Of a stretch of DNA of 64,000 bases, positions 44,592 to 53,068 are shown in pieces. The stretch spans positions 2,294,001 through 2,358,000 of the forward strand of contig NZ_CP016443.1 of assembly GCF_001742165.1 (NCBI RefSeq), given 5' to 3'. This DNA is from Burkholderia stabilis. GTDB taxonomy: Bacteria; Pseudomonadota; Gammaproteobacteria; Burkholderiales; Burkholderiaceae. A program made the position numbers and the translations under genes. Below the pieces are notes generated by a model. That model did not search any database. It was not told where the DNA came from and saw nothing but the letters and a program-made list of their open reading frames with translations. Within the stretch, counting starts at the first letter, position 1. Each line of letters starts with the position of its first letter.

Positions 44592-44777
44592 ATGCCCAAG
44601 CAAACCACACCGAAGTCGGCCACGCCCGTCCGGCAGAACGATTACGTCGACCTGCAGAAGTCTCGCGCCCAGGCGCTGAAGCGCGCGGACATCGAACGCG
44701 CCGAGAAGCGGGCTGAGAATGATGCGCGCATCAACGTCAACGCGAGCAAGTGGCGCTATATCTGTCAGGAGGGCTAG
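44592..44777 (+). CDS. Small charged hypothetical protein, 61 residues
   Basis: It begins MPKQTTPKSATPVRQNDYVD and continues with a Lys/Arg/Glu-rich helix (LQKSRAQALKRADIERAEKRAENDARINVNASKWRYICQEG). The stop is directly followed by the ATG of the next gene, so the two are translationally coupled. No family is recognised. Confidence 0.6.
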   Translation: MPKQTTPKSATPVRQNDYVDLQKSRAQALKRADIERAEKRAENDARINVNASKWRYICQEG

Positions 44778-45044
44778 ATGGGAAAAAGTGACGCGACGCT
44801 CAACTTCCCGAATCCCAGCCGCACCTACGACACGTCCAGGCACTGTGTGTGCTTCTGGGGCTACGACAATGCTCGCGAGATTACCTTCCAGGTCGTCGAT
44901 ACGATGCTGGCGAAACTGAACACCGGCATGGATTCCAGCGAGCCCGCGTTGCTTGCGGCATTCGACCGCAACCGCGACCGGATTCTGGGGCTCGCCAGGG
45001 AGCTTTACAAGGGCGGCCCCCAGAACCGGTACACGATCTCGTGA
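44778..45044 (+). CDS. DUF1488-like hypothetical protein, 88 residues
   Basis: It starts immediately after the stop of the upstream small gene. The pattern of a central FWGYDNAREITFQVVDTMLAKL and a C-terminal LLAAFDRNRDRILGLARELYKGGPQNRYTI is like DUF1488 proteins, small cytoplasmic proteins of unknown role. The assignment is by eye. Confidence 0.65.
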   Translation: MGKSDATLNFPNPSRTYDTSRHCVCFWGYDNAREITFQVVDTMLAKLNTGMDSSEPALLAAFDRNRDRILGLARELYKGGPQNRYTIS

Positions 45045-45144
45045 GCGTGCTTTCCGTTTACGCACGTATTCGGCATGCGCTTTCTTTGTCGTGTTGTATC
45101 TGGACTGCTAATCATTCTGGCGAAAAAGCCTGATGGCTCGGTAA

Positions 45145-45333
45145 GGCAGACCTGCAGCAACTTTCCGGCGATCGGGCACGACGGAAGCCGTGCTGAAACT
45201 TCTGGATGCCGGGTTGATCCGGCCCGGTCATGGGCACATCGAGGTACTGGATCGCGCCGAGCTTGAAAAGCGCGTGTGCGAATGCTGCGGCGTGGCCCGG
45301 CGAAAATTCGATGGCTTGCTCCCGGATCTGCAA
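45145..45333 (+). pseudogene. C-terminal fragment of a Crp/Fnr-family regulator
   Basis: The frame reads TTEAVLKLLDAGLIRPGHGHIEVLDRAELEKRVCECCGVARRKFDGLLPDL. This matches the end of Crp-type regulators common in Burkholderia, which run from the recognition helix through GLI-x-GHI-x-VLDR-x-LE and a VCEC motif. The ligand domain and most of the helix-turn-helix are missing, and a stop lies just upstream in frame, so it is a remnant. A short open frame from GTG 45190 is unlikely to be functional. Confidence 0.7.
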
Positions 45334-45550
45334 CGCCTGCATAACCGTCACCGGGGCCACGCGCGTACCCGTGCCGTCAGGCCCGTACGGCAGCGTACCG
45401 ACTGCGCGAAGCGTGCGGGCGCATCGCGGCACATGACGCGCAGGCCGCAGACCAGCCGCAATTTTCATGATGACAGGTACGCCGCGAGGGAAGCGGGCCG
45501 CTGCTATCCGTTTCACTTGTGCGGTTTTATTTCGGCTCGAGCGGCGCGAG

Positions 45551-46453
45551 TCAATCCGTGACGCCGGAAGGCGCTTGCCATTGCCGTACATGGTCGATCA
45601 ATGCACGCAGCTTCGGCACCATGTTGCGTCGCCCGGGAAAGTAGAGAAAGAAGCCCGGAAACGGCGGGAGGAATTCCTCCAGCAACGGCACGAGCGAGCC
45701 GTCGTCGAAATGCGCGCGCAGGCAGTCTTCGGGCGCGAACGTGATGCCGGCCCCCGCCAGCGCGAGCCGCAGCATCAGGCGAAGGTCGTTCGTCGTCAGC
45801 TGCGGCTCGACCGCGACGTCGAACGGGCGGCCGTCTTCGACGAACTCCCAGCGATAAGGCGCAAGCTCCGGCGACAGGCGCCAGCCGATGCAGCGATGCC
45901 GGACGAGCTCGTTCGGGTGGCCGGGCGCGCCATGTTTCTCGACGTAACCCGGCGCCGCCGCCGCGCGCTCGCGCTGCTCGCCGCCCAGCGGTACGGCGAT
46001 CATGTCCTTCTCGATCACCTGGCCGAGCCGGATTCCGGCATCGAAGCCCCGCGCAACGATATCGAATTCCTCGTCCGTGACGGTCACGTCGATCGTCACG
46101 TCGGGATAGCGCTCGGCGAAGCTCGCCAGCAGCGGGCCGGAGAGAAAGGGTTCGGCGATCGACGTGGCCGTCAGCCGAAGATGGCCGCGCGGCGCGTCCG
46201 TCGTGCCCGTCGCGTCGAGCGCGCTGCCGATGTCGACCAGCGGCCCTTCCAGCGACTGAACCAACTGCATGCCCGCTTCGGTCAGTTGAACCGACCGTGT
46301 CGTACGCACCACCAGCGCGACGCCGAGGCTGTCCTCGAGCCGCCGGATGCCTTGGCTGACCGCCGAACGCGTGACGCCCATCCGGTCGGCCGCCGCGCGG
46401 AAATTCCGTTCTTTCGCGACCGCGAGGAGGAGCGGCAGAAGATTCAGGTCCAT
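45551..46453 (-). CDS. LysR-family transcriptional regulator
   Basis: A 300-residue regulator. The helix-turn-helix is NLLPLLLAVAKERNFRAAADRMGVTRSAVSQGIRRLEDSLG, and the effector domain has LTATSIAEPFLSGPLLASFAERYPDV and DEEFDIVARGFDAGIRLG, the CrgA/DsdC-like subgroup common in proteobacteria. It is divergent from two SDR genes across 99 bp and probably controls them. Confidence 0.92.
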   Translation of the reverse strand: MDLNLLPLLLAVAKERNFRAAADRMGVTRSAVSQGIRRLEDSLGVALVVRTTRSVQLTEAGMQLVQSLEGPLVDIGSALDATGTTDAPRGHLRLTATSIAEPFLSGPLLASFAERYPDVTIDVTVTDEEFDIVARGFDAGIRLGQVIEKDMIAVPLGGEQRERAAAAPGYVEKHGAPGHPNELVRHRCIGWRLSPELAPYRWEFVEDGRPFDVAVEPQLTTNDLRLMLRLALAGAGITFAPEDCLRAHFDDGSLVPLLEEFLPPFPGFFLYFPGRRNMVPKLRALIDHVRQWQAPSGVTD

Positions 46454-46552
46454 ATCATTGTCCAGTAACGCTAACCAACCCGTGCAGTATTAACCATCTA
46501 CAAGCGACAGAGAAGCGGCGATATCGTTCTCCCATCGAAACAGGGAGTCGTC

Positions 46553-47275
46553 ATGGACAAAGTCATTCTCATCACGGGTGCGTCGAGCGGAATCGGCGAA
46601 GGCATTGCACGCGCACTCGGCGCACCGGGCGTCAAGCTCATGCTGGGTGCGCGCCGCACGGACCGGCTCGACGCCATCGCCCGCGATCTGCGCGCGACGG
46701 GCGCGGCGGTCGAGACCTGCGCGCTCGACGTCACCGATCGCCGTTCGGCGCAGGCATTCGCGGATGCGGCACTCGAAGCGTGGGGACGGATCGACGTGCT
46801 GGTGAACAACGCGGGCATCATGCCGCTGTCGCCGCTCGTCGCCGGTCATCACGACGAATGGGACCGCATGATCGACGTCAACATCAAGGGCGTCCTGTGG
46901 AACATCGCGGCCGTGCTGCCGCACATGGACGCGCGCGGCACGGGGCAGATCATCAATATCGCGTCGATCGGCGCGCTGTCGGTCGTGCCGACCGCCGCCG
47001 TCTACTGCGCAACGAAGTTCGCGGTGCGCGCGTTGTCGGATGGCTTGCGCCAGGAACATCCGGCGCTGCAGATCACCTGCATCAACCCGGGCGTCGTCGA
47101 AAGCGAACTGGCCGACACGATCACGCACGCGCCGACCCAGGCATTCATGCACGAGTACCGCGCGATCGCCTTGCAACCGTCGGATATCGGGCGCGCGGTG
47201 CGCCACGTGATCGAGTCGCCGGCGAGCGTCAGCGTGAACGAACTGACGATCCGGCCGACCGGCCAGGTCAGCTGA
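46553..47275 (+). CDS. SDR-family oxidoreductase
   Basis: A 240-residue classical short-chain dehydrogenase with TGASSGIG, NNAGIMPLSPL, NIASIGALSV (catalytic Ser) and YCATKFAV (Tyr-x3-Lys). It resembles the YdfG-type subgroup that oxidises serine or reduces small aldehydes and ketones. It is 26 bp from a second SDR and divergent from a LysR gene. Confidence 0.92.
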   Translation: MDKVILITGASSGIGEGIARALGAPGVKLMLGARRTDRLDAIARDLRATGAAVETCALDVTDRRSAQAFADAALEAWGRIDVLVNNAGIMPLSPLVAGHHDEWDRMIDVNIKGVLWNIAAVLPHMDARGTGQIINIASIGALSVVPTAAVYCATKFAVRALSDGLRQEHPALQITCINPGVVESELADTITHAPTQAFMHEYRAIALQPSDIGRAVRHVIESPASVSVNELTIRPTGQVS

Positions 47276-47301
47276 AACCCCGCATTCCCGAGGAACGACC
47301 G

Positions 47302-48144
47302 ATGAACGATCGATCACCCGTGTGGTTCATTTCCGGCGCATCGTCCGGCCTCGGCCGCGCGCTGGCCGAAGCCGTGCTCGAACGCGGCTGGCGCGCAGTC
47401 GTGACCGCGCGCCGGCCCGACAGCCTGTCGGATTTCTCCCGCCGATACGGCGAACGTGCGCTGCTGCTGCCGCTCGACGTCACCGATCCGGCTTCGATCG
47501 ACAGCGCCGTGGAGAACGCCCGATCGCGTTTCGGCACGATCGACGTGCTCGCCAACTGCGCCGGCTACGGTTATCTGGCCGCGATCGAGGAGGGCGAGGA
47601 CCGCGAGATCCGCAACCAGTTCGAGGTCAACGTCTTTGGCCTCAATGCGCTGACGAAGCGCGTGCTTCCCGGCATGCGGCAGCAGCGCCGCGGCCACATC
47701 TTCAATTTCTCGTCGCTTGGCGGGCTCGTCGCGTTCGCCGCGACCGGTTATTACCATGCGACGAAATTCGCGGTCGAGGCGTTGTCCGAATCGTTGTCAC
47801 ATGAAGTCGCGCCGCTGGGCATCCGCGTCACCCTCGTCGAACCGGGCGCCTTCCGCACCGACTGGGCCGGCCGTTCGATGGTCGAATCCGCGACGGTGAT
47901 CGACGACTACGCGGAAACGGCCGGAAAACGCCGTGCCGCGACGCGCGCGGTATCGGGCAAGCAGCCCGGCGACCCGGCGCGTGCCGCGCAGGCCATCATC
48001 GCCGCGTACGAAGCCGGGGAGCCGCCGCTGCGGCTTCTGCTCGGCAGCATCGCGCTCAAGGTCGCGCTTGCGCGGCTCGATGCGCTGCGCGAGAACTTCG
48101 AAGCGTGGGCGGACACGACGAAAAGTGCCGATTTCCCGGCGTGA
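47302..48144 (+). CDS. SDR-family oxidoreductase
   Basis: A 280-residue short-chain dehydrogenase; ATG 47302 follows GAGGAACGACC. It shows SGASSGLG, NCAGYGYLAAIEEGEDREIRNQFEVNVFG, the catalytic Ser in NFSSLGGL and YHATKFAVEAL. The longer C-terminal lobe (KRRAATRAVSGKQPGDPARAAQAI) is typical of the subgroup often annotated as oxidoreductases or retinol-type dehydrogenases. It probably forms an operon with the preceding SDR. Confidence 0.92.
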   Translation: MNDRSPVWFISGASSGLGRALAEAVLERGWRAVVTARRPDSLSDFSRRYGERALLLPLDVTDPASIDSAVENARSRFGTIDVLANCAGYGYLAAIEEGEDREIRNQFEVNVFGLNALTKRVLPGMRQQRRGHIFNFSSLGGLVAFAATGYYHATKFAVEALSESLSHEVAPLGIRVTLVEPGAFRTDWAGRSMVESATVIDDYAETAGKRRAATRAVSGKQPGDPARAAQAIIAAYEAGEPPLRLLLGSIALKVALARLDALRENFEAWADTTKSADFPA

Positions 48145-48161
48145 TGCCGGCCGGGTGAAAT

Positions 48162-48193
48162 CGACGTGCCGACGTGCCGACGTGCCGACGTGC
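48162..48193. repeat. Four tandem copies of the 8 bp unit CGACGTGC
   Basis: A perfect short tandem repeat 17 bp after the SDR stop, followed by a degenerate CGATGCG. It lies in the convergent gap before the AraC gene. Confidence 0.9.
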
Positions 48194-48349
48194 CGATGCG
48201 TCGCATGCGCAGGTGAGGCCACCGCGATGCGCCCGGCGCGTCGACCATATCCCGGTCGACATCGCGCGTTGTTCGGCGCGAAGCGCGAGGTTCAAAGCGC
48301 GAGGCGTTGGATCAGCGCTGACGGTAGTGAGCGGTGCGTGCAACACGCA

Positions 48350-49357
48350 CTACACCGATCGACGATATTCGGACGGCGATTTGCCTTCCCAGCGTATGAA
48401 GGCGCGCCGGAAATTTCCGAGGCTGTCGTAGCCCAGCAGGAACGCGATTTCCTGCAGGCTGAGCTTGCCCGATTTGACGCTCTCGACCGCGAGCTTGTGG
48501 CGCACGCTTTCCAGGATGTCGCGATACGACGTGCCCTCGTCGGTCAATCGCCGGTGCAACGTGCGCGGCGTCATGTTCAGCAGCTGTGCCGTCACTTGCT
48601 GCGACGGGAAATCGCCCACCTTCTCGAACATCAACCGGCGGACCCTCGATGAAAGCGCGTGCTGTCGGGTCAGGTTCGCGAGTTCGACCTGGCAGACGCG
48701 CACCGCTTCCGTCAACGCGCGCGGATTGCTGCTGCCGAGCGGCTGGTCGAGATCGGCGACCGGGAATGCCATGCCGGCCCATTCGGCGCCGTAACGCACG
48801 TCGCAACCGAACAAGTCTCTTGCGAGATTCGCGTAGTCGGGCACATCGAACGGGAGCGCCACGAACGATGCCGGGTTCGCGCCGCGCGTGATGTAGTCGA
48901 GCATATTCTTGATCGTCAATACGATCGCCTCCATCACGGGCTGCCGGATCCTGTCGAGCGGATGACACTCGGCGAATACGAGCTGCGCATGTTCGCCCGA
49001 GATCACGAGCTTCGCGGAAACGAGCGAGGTCCGCACCTGCACGAAACGCTCGATGAGTTCGAGTGCTTGCCGCGGCGTCACGCTGTTGGTGACCGCATAG
49101 CCCAGTATCCCGTGACTGCCGACGCGCAAGCGTTCGCCGACGAGCAACCCGAATGCGGGCTCGCCGGTCGCGTCGATCGCATCGCGCACCAGCCGCTTGA
49201 ATGCGTCGAACGAAAAATCGCGGATGGTCAGCTCACCGTTCGGCCCGGGATGCTGCAATTGCACAAACCAGTCGGGCAAATGCGCACCCATCCGGACGAG
49301 CTGATCCGAGATCTGAAACACGTATTGCGGTTGAAGAAAAAAGTCCGTCTCGGACAT
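48350..49357 (-). CDS. AraC-family regulator with arabinose-binding-type N-terminal domain (AlkR/OruR-like)
   Basis: A 335-residue regulator. I prefer ATG 49357 (MSETDFFLQPQYVF) because AAGGA lies 8 bp upstream; in-frame ATGs at 49366 and 49387 are possible. The N-terminal domain (SFDAFKRLVRDAIDATGEPAFGLLVGERLRVGSHGILGYAVTNS) is the Arabinose_bd type, and the C-terminal helix-turn-helix is MTPRTLHRRLTDEGTSYRDIL with LSLQEIAFLLGYDSLGNFRRAFIRWEG. It is divergent from a reductase and an AlkB/XylM-like hydroxylase, the same context as AlkR-type regulators of alkane use. Confidence 0.88.
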   Translation of the reverse strand: MSETDFFLQPQYVFQISDQLVRMGAHLPDWFVQLQHPGPNGELTIRDFSFDAFKRLVRDAIDATGEPAFGLLVGERLRVGSHGILGYAVTNSVTPRQALELIERFVQVRTSLVSAKLVISGEHAQLVFAECHPLDRIRQPVMEAIVLTIKNMLDYITRGANPASFVALPFDVPDYANLARDLFGCDVRYGAEWAGMAFPVADLDQPLGSSNPRALTEAVRVCQVELANLTRQHALSSRVRRLMFEKVGDFPSQQVTAQLLNMTPRTLHRRLTDEGTSYRDILESVRHKLAVESVKSGKLSLQEIAFLLGYDSLGNFRRAFIRWEGKSPSEYRRSV

Positions 49358-49388
49358 GTCGGACATCCTTGGTGAGGCGACGGACATC

Positions 49389-49420
49389 AATTGACATTAA
49401 ATGCGCCATCGATGTCAATT
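49389..49420. promoter_or_regulatory. Inverted repeat of ATGTCAATT between the AraC and hydroxylase genes
   Basis: AATTGACAT (49389-49397) and ATGTCAATT (49412-49420) form a perfect 9 bp inverted repeat spaced by 14 bp in the 137 bp divergent region. It is the best candidate for the AraC-type operator of the hydroxylase operon. A TTGACA element lies in the left arm. Confidence 0.55.
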
Positions 49421-49494
49421 CGCGCACTCCCGTAACGGCGGCCGGTTCCCTACGATGAACCTACCTCAACCGCACCGACCGGACGGATCGCACC

Positions 49495-50526
49495 ATGTTC
49501 AGGCTCCTGACAAAATCCAAGACTGTGACGGCCGTCATCAACGATCGCGCGATCACGGTTCAACCCGCGGAAACGCTGTTGCAGGCGGCATTGCGCCAGG
49601 GCATCGATTTCCCGCATAGCTGCCGGGTCGGCGGATGCGCGACCTGCAAGTGCCAGCTGATCGACGGGCGTGTGAAGGAACTCACGCAAAGCGGATACAT
49701 CCTGTCCGACGAAGAGCTCGATCAGGGGTTCATTCTCGCGTGCCAGAGCATCCCGCAATCCGACGTGACAATCGCCGTCGACACGAGCCGCTATGGCGCG
49801 CGGCGGAAGATCGACGGCCGCGTGATCGGCCAGGACCGGCTGACGCACGACATCCTGCGCTTGCGCGTCCAGCTCGACGAAGCGCTTCCGTACAAGGCCG
49901 GGCAGTACGCGCTGGTGTCGATCGCGTCGTTACCCGGCGAAGCGCGCAATTACTCGTTTGCAACGAACGTGCGGCCGGATGCGCAAGCGTTCTTCTTCGT
50001 GCGCAAGGTGCCGGGCGGCGTGTTTTCCGGCCATGTTCACGATCACGACCTCGTTGGCCGGACGGTGACGGTCGAAGGCCCGCTCGGGGATTTCTGGATG
50101 CGTCCGGCTGGCGCTCCTTTGATCCTGATTGCCGGCGGCAGCGGGCTTGCGCCCGTTCTTGCACTGCTGGAAGAGGGGGCGGCGGCGCGCGTGGCACGCC
50201 CCGTCACGCTGCTGTTCGGCGCCCGCGCGCAGCGCGACCTGTACGCGCTCGACACGATTCGCGATCTTGCCGGCCGCTGGCAGGGCCGCTTCGATTTCCT
50301 GCCGATCCTGTCCGAAGAGCCGGCCGATTCGTCATGGCGCGGATCGCGCGGGCTGGTGACCGACGGTATCGCCGCCGATTTGCCGCCGGACGCGCATGCG
50401 TACCTGTGCGGGCCGCCCCGGATGATCGATGCAGCCACCGACGTGCTGATCGCGCGCGGCCTTTCTCGCGCGCATATCCACGCGGATCGTTTCACCACGC
50501 AGCACGACATTCAGGCTGCGGCCTGA
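49495..50526 (+). CDS. 2Fe-2S ferredoxin-FAD/NAD reductase (XylA-like electron transfer component)
   Basis: A 343-residue fusion. The plant-type 2Fe-2S domain (1-95) has Cys43, Cys48 and Cys51 (HSCRVGGCATCKCQL) and Cys83 (ILACQ). The FAD barrel follows with ARNYSFAT and VPGGVFSGHVHD, then the NAD domain with LILIAGGSGLAPVLALLEE, LLFGARAQRDLYAL and AYLCGPPRMIDAATDVL. It moves electrons from NADH to the membrane hydroxylase encoded 35 bp downstream. XylA of xylene monooxygenase has the same build and partner. Confidence 0.93.
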   Translation: MFRLLTKSKTVTAVINDRAITVQPAETLLQAALRQGIDFPHSCRVGGCATCKCQLIDGRVKELTQSGYILSDEELDQGFILACQSIPQSDVTIAVDTSRYGARRKIDGRVIGQDRLTHDILRLRVQLDEALPYKAGQYALVSIASLPGEARNYSFATNVRPDAQAFFFVRKVPGGVFSGHVHDHDLVGRTVTVEGPLGDFWMRPAGAPLILIAGGSGLAPVLALLEEGAAARVARPVTLLFGARAQRDLYALDTIRDLAGRWQGRFDFLPILSEEPADSSWRGSRGLVTDGIAADLPPDAHAYLCGPPRMIDAATDVLIARGLSRAHIHADRFTTQHDIQAAA

Positions 50527-50561
50527 ATTTCAAATACCAACATGGAGGAGGACACGTCGAT

Positions 50562-51719
50562 ATGTTCCATTACCTGAAGTACTTTCTGTTCCACCTTGTC
50601 GGAATCGCGTCGGTCATCGCGTTCGTCGCCGGCGGCGCCTGGATCACGGCTGATTTCATCGCGATCGTCATGTTCTATATCGTCGGCGACGCGATAGCCG
50701 GCGATGACACGTCGACACCCGTGCTGCGGCATTCCGGCATCCTGACGTTCCAGCTCTGGATGGCGTTGCCGCTGTTGTCGCTGATCGTGTTCGCGTCGGT
50801 GTGGTCGATCAGTCCATCCGATCCGCTCGGGTTCGGCGCGCTGGTCGGCAGGGTGACCGGATACGACGCCCTGGCTGCGCGCGCCGCGACGGGTTGGGGG
50901 CACCACGTTTCCGGCGTGCTGCTGACCGGCCTGATGATCGGCATGATCGGGACGATTCCCGCGCACGAGCTGACGCATCGCACCTGGGACCGGATGTCGA
51001 TGTTCATCGGCCGCTGGCTGCTGGCGTTCAGCTTCGACACGATTTTCTCGATCGAGCACGTATACGGGCATCACCGCTACGTGTCGACGACGGAAGATCC
51101 CGCGACTGCCCCGCGCGGCCGCAACGTCTACCTGCACGTGATCATTTCGACGATCCGGGGTAACGTCAGCGCGTGGAAGATCGAGGGAAAGCGCTTGAAG
51201 CGCGCCGGGCACGGGCTGCTCACGCCGTTCAATGCGGTTATTCGCGGGCACCTGATGAGCGTGCTGTTGCTCGCGTGCGCATGGGGCGTCGGCGGATGGA
51301 GAACGGCCGCCTATTTCATGGTCTGCGCGCTGTGGGGCAAGGCGCTGCTGGAAATCGTCAACTACATGGAGCACTACGGCATCGTGCGCGATCCGGCCAC
51401 GCCCGTTCAGCCGCGTCACTCGTGGAATACGAACAGGCGCATCAGTTCGTGGTCGATGTTCAACCTGACGCGCCATTCGCATCATCATGCGCAGGGTGAA
51501 GTGCCTTACCAGGATCTCAAGCCGTTTTCCGATGCGCCGATGATGATCGGCGGTTATCTGACGACGATCGTCGTCGCGATGATCCCGCCGCTTTGGCACC
51601 GGCTGATGACGCCGAAGGTGCTCGCGTGGGATCGCGACCACGCGACGGAACGCGAAAGACGCCTCGCCGCCGATGCGAACGCGCGCAGCGGCGTAGCCAG
51701 GTTTGCTGCCGCGACGTGA
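50562..51719 (+). CDS. AlkB/XylM-family non-haem diiron membrane hydroxylase
   Basis: A 385-residue integral membrane protein starting at ATG 50562 (GGAGGAGGACACG upstream). The histidine boxes are complete: HELTH at 135-139, EHVYGHH at 165-171, NYMEHYG at 267-273 and RHSHHHA at 304-310. The last reads SHHHA where many AlkB proteins have SDHHA. Hydrophobic segments are at about 5-47, 60-82, 115-132, 148-164 and 228-262. It hydroxylates a terminal methyl group of an alkane or alkylbenzene. The XylA-like partner, not rubredoxin, points towards xylene- or cymene-like substrates, though alkanes cannot be excluded. Confidence 0.92.
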   Translation: MFHYLKYFLFHLVGIASVIAFVAGGAWITADFIAIVMFYIVGDAIAGDDTSTPVLRHSGILTFQLWMALPLLSLIVFASVWSISPSDPLGFGALVGRVTGYDALAARAATGWGHHVSGVLLTGLMIGMIGTIPAHELTHRTWDRMSMFIGRWLLAFSFDTIFSIEHVYGHHRYVSTTEDPATAPRGRNVYLHVIISTIRGNVSAWKIEGKRLKRAGHGLLTPFNAVIRGHLMSVLLLACAWGVGGWRTAAYFMVCALWGKALLEIVNYMEHYGIVRDPATPVQPRHSWNTNRRISSWSMFNLTRHSHHHAQGEVPYQDLKPFSDAPMMIGGYLTTIVVAMIPPLWHRLMTPKVLAWDRDHATERERRLAADANARSGVARFAAAT

Positions 51720-51743
51720 GCAGGCCAACGCGCATGCCCGGCG

Positions 51744-52478
51744 CTACCCGCGCTTGCGCATACGCCAGCGCGCACACTTGAACAGCAACCGAAACGCGCC
51801 GACGCCGCCCGCCACCGGAATCCGCGGCAGCAGAAACGGATCGTCGGCCGTATCGGCGTAGCCGCGCCGGGTCGTCGTCGCGTTGCCGTAGCCGGCGGCC
51901 GCGACCTGGTTCCGGACCCGCGCGTCCAGGTCGCCGTACGGATAGCAGAACGATTCGACGCGCCGGCCGCTCATCGCTTCGAGTCGTCGCTTCGATTCGG
52001 TGATCTGAAGATCGGACGCATGCTCCGGCACACGTGACAGCGCGACGTGATCGAGCGTGTGCGAACCGATTTCATGGCCGTGATCGCGCCACGCGAGCAT
52101 CTCCTCGCACGTCATCAACGGTGCGCGCGCGGTATCGGCGAGCGCATCCCAGTCGTTCTCGCCGCCGAACCGGCCGGCGACGAAGTAGCAGGTTGCGGTG
52201 AACCCGAGTGCGTCCAGCACGGGCATCGCATGCGTGAGCACGTTGCGAAAACCGTCGTCGAACGAAATGCCGAAGACCTTGCCGTGCCGCTCGCCGCGAA
52301 GATACGGCTGCAGTTCGCCCACGCTCAGGCCGCGGTAGCCGAGCCGCCTGAACAGCGTCATCTGGCGGCGGAAGGCATCGGGCGCGACGCTCAGGCCGCG
52401 CAGCCGGTCGGCCGGCGGCGGCAGCGGGCGGATCTGGTGATACATCAGGATCGGATGGCGCATGGCGGGCTCAGGCAT
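51744..52478 (-). CDS. Polysaccharide deacetylase family protein
   Basis: A 244-residue NodB-type carbohydrate esterase. The metal triad is in ISFDDGFRN (Asp-Asp) and HEIGSHTLDH (two His), and ESFCYPYGDLDARV is the third motif. It has no obvious signal peptide. ATG 52478 is chosen; 52463 (MRHPILMYH) is an alternative. It lies 23 bp after the unknown gene and the glycosyltransferase and probably trims acetyl groups from the glycan they make. Confidence 0.88.
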   Translation of the reverse strand: MPEPAMRHPILMYHQIRPLPPPADRLRGLSVAPDAFRRQMTLFRRLGYRGLSVGELQPYLRGERHGKVFGISFDDGFRNVLTHAMPVLDALGFTATCYFVAGRFGGENDWDALADTARAPLMTCEEMLAWRDHGHEIGSHTLDHVALSRVPEHASDLQITESKRRLEAMSGRRVESFCYPYGDLDARVRNQVAAAGYGNATTTRRGYADTADDPFLLPRIPVAGGVGAFRLLFKCARWRMRKRG

Positions 52479-52501
52479 CGGCGGGCCGCGAAGACGCGCG
52501 A

Positions 52502-53068
52502 TTACGCGGCCTTGCGGAAGATCCGCAGGGTCTTGAAGTCGCCGATCTCGGTGAAATCGGCATTCGCCGCCCATTGCTCGATGATCGGCTCGGCCTTGCG
52601 GTAGGCCGACGAGCCCTTGTAGAACAGCAGATGGCCTTCACGCGCGGTATGACGTGCGAACAGCTCGAGCACTTCCGCGTCGGTCTGCGCGCCGTAGCGG
52701 CTGTTGGCCTCGTCGCGGAATTCGCACAGGTGGAACAGCGTGACGACGTCGAATGCCGGCAGCAGGTCCGAGTTGCTCGTATAGATGTCGCCGAAATAGG
52801 CCAGGTAGGTCTTGCTCACCTCCGGTTGCCGCGTGACGAGATCGACGTACGACTTGTATTCCTTCGGCGACGCCGTCACGCCGAACACCGTGTTGTTGAG
52901 GTGCGGGCGCGCGCATTCCGTGCCGACGTAGTGGTGGCCGCCCGTGCCGAAGTGATAGATGCGGATGCCGTTGAGACGAACCGATTCCAGCCATTCGACG
53001 AAGTGCACGTCGCACGGACACTCCTGCGTCCGCAGGTCCCAATACTTCTTCCAGATATTCATTGCCAT
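52502..53068 (-). CDS. Unrecognised protein of a glycan operon, 188 residues
   Basis: The ATG at 53068 shares a base with the stop of the glycosyltransferase gene (TAATG). The sequence has NIWKKYWDLRTQECPCDVHFVEWL, IRIYHFGTGGHHYVGTECARPHLNNTVFGVTASPKEYKSYVDL, FDVVTLFHLCEFRDEANSRYGAQTDAEVLELFARHTAREGHLLFYKGSS and a basic end. GTGGHHYVG and VVTLFHLCEF recall the glycine-rich and post-strand-4 parts of a Rossmann-type methyltransferase, but a SAM motif is not clear. I do not assign a function. Confidence 0.75.
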   Translation of the reverse strand: MAMNIWKKYWDLRTQECPCDVHFVEWLESVRLNGIRIYHFGTGGHHYVGTECARPHLNNTVFGVTASPKEYKSYVDLVTRQPEVSKTYLAYFGDIYTSNSDLLPAFDVVTLFHLCEFRDEANSRYGAQTDAEVLELFARHTAREGHLLFYKGSSAYRKAEPIIEQWAANADFTEIGDFKTLRIFRKAA

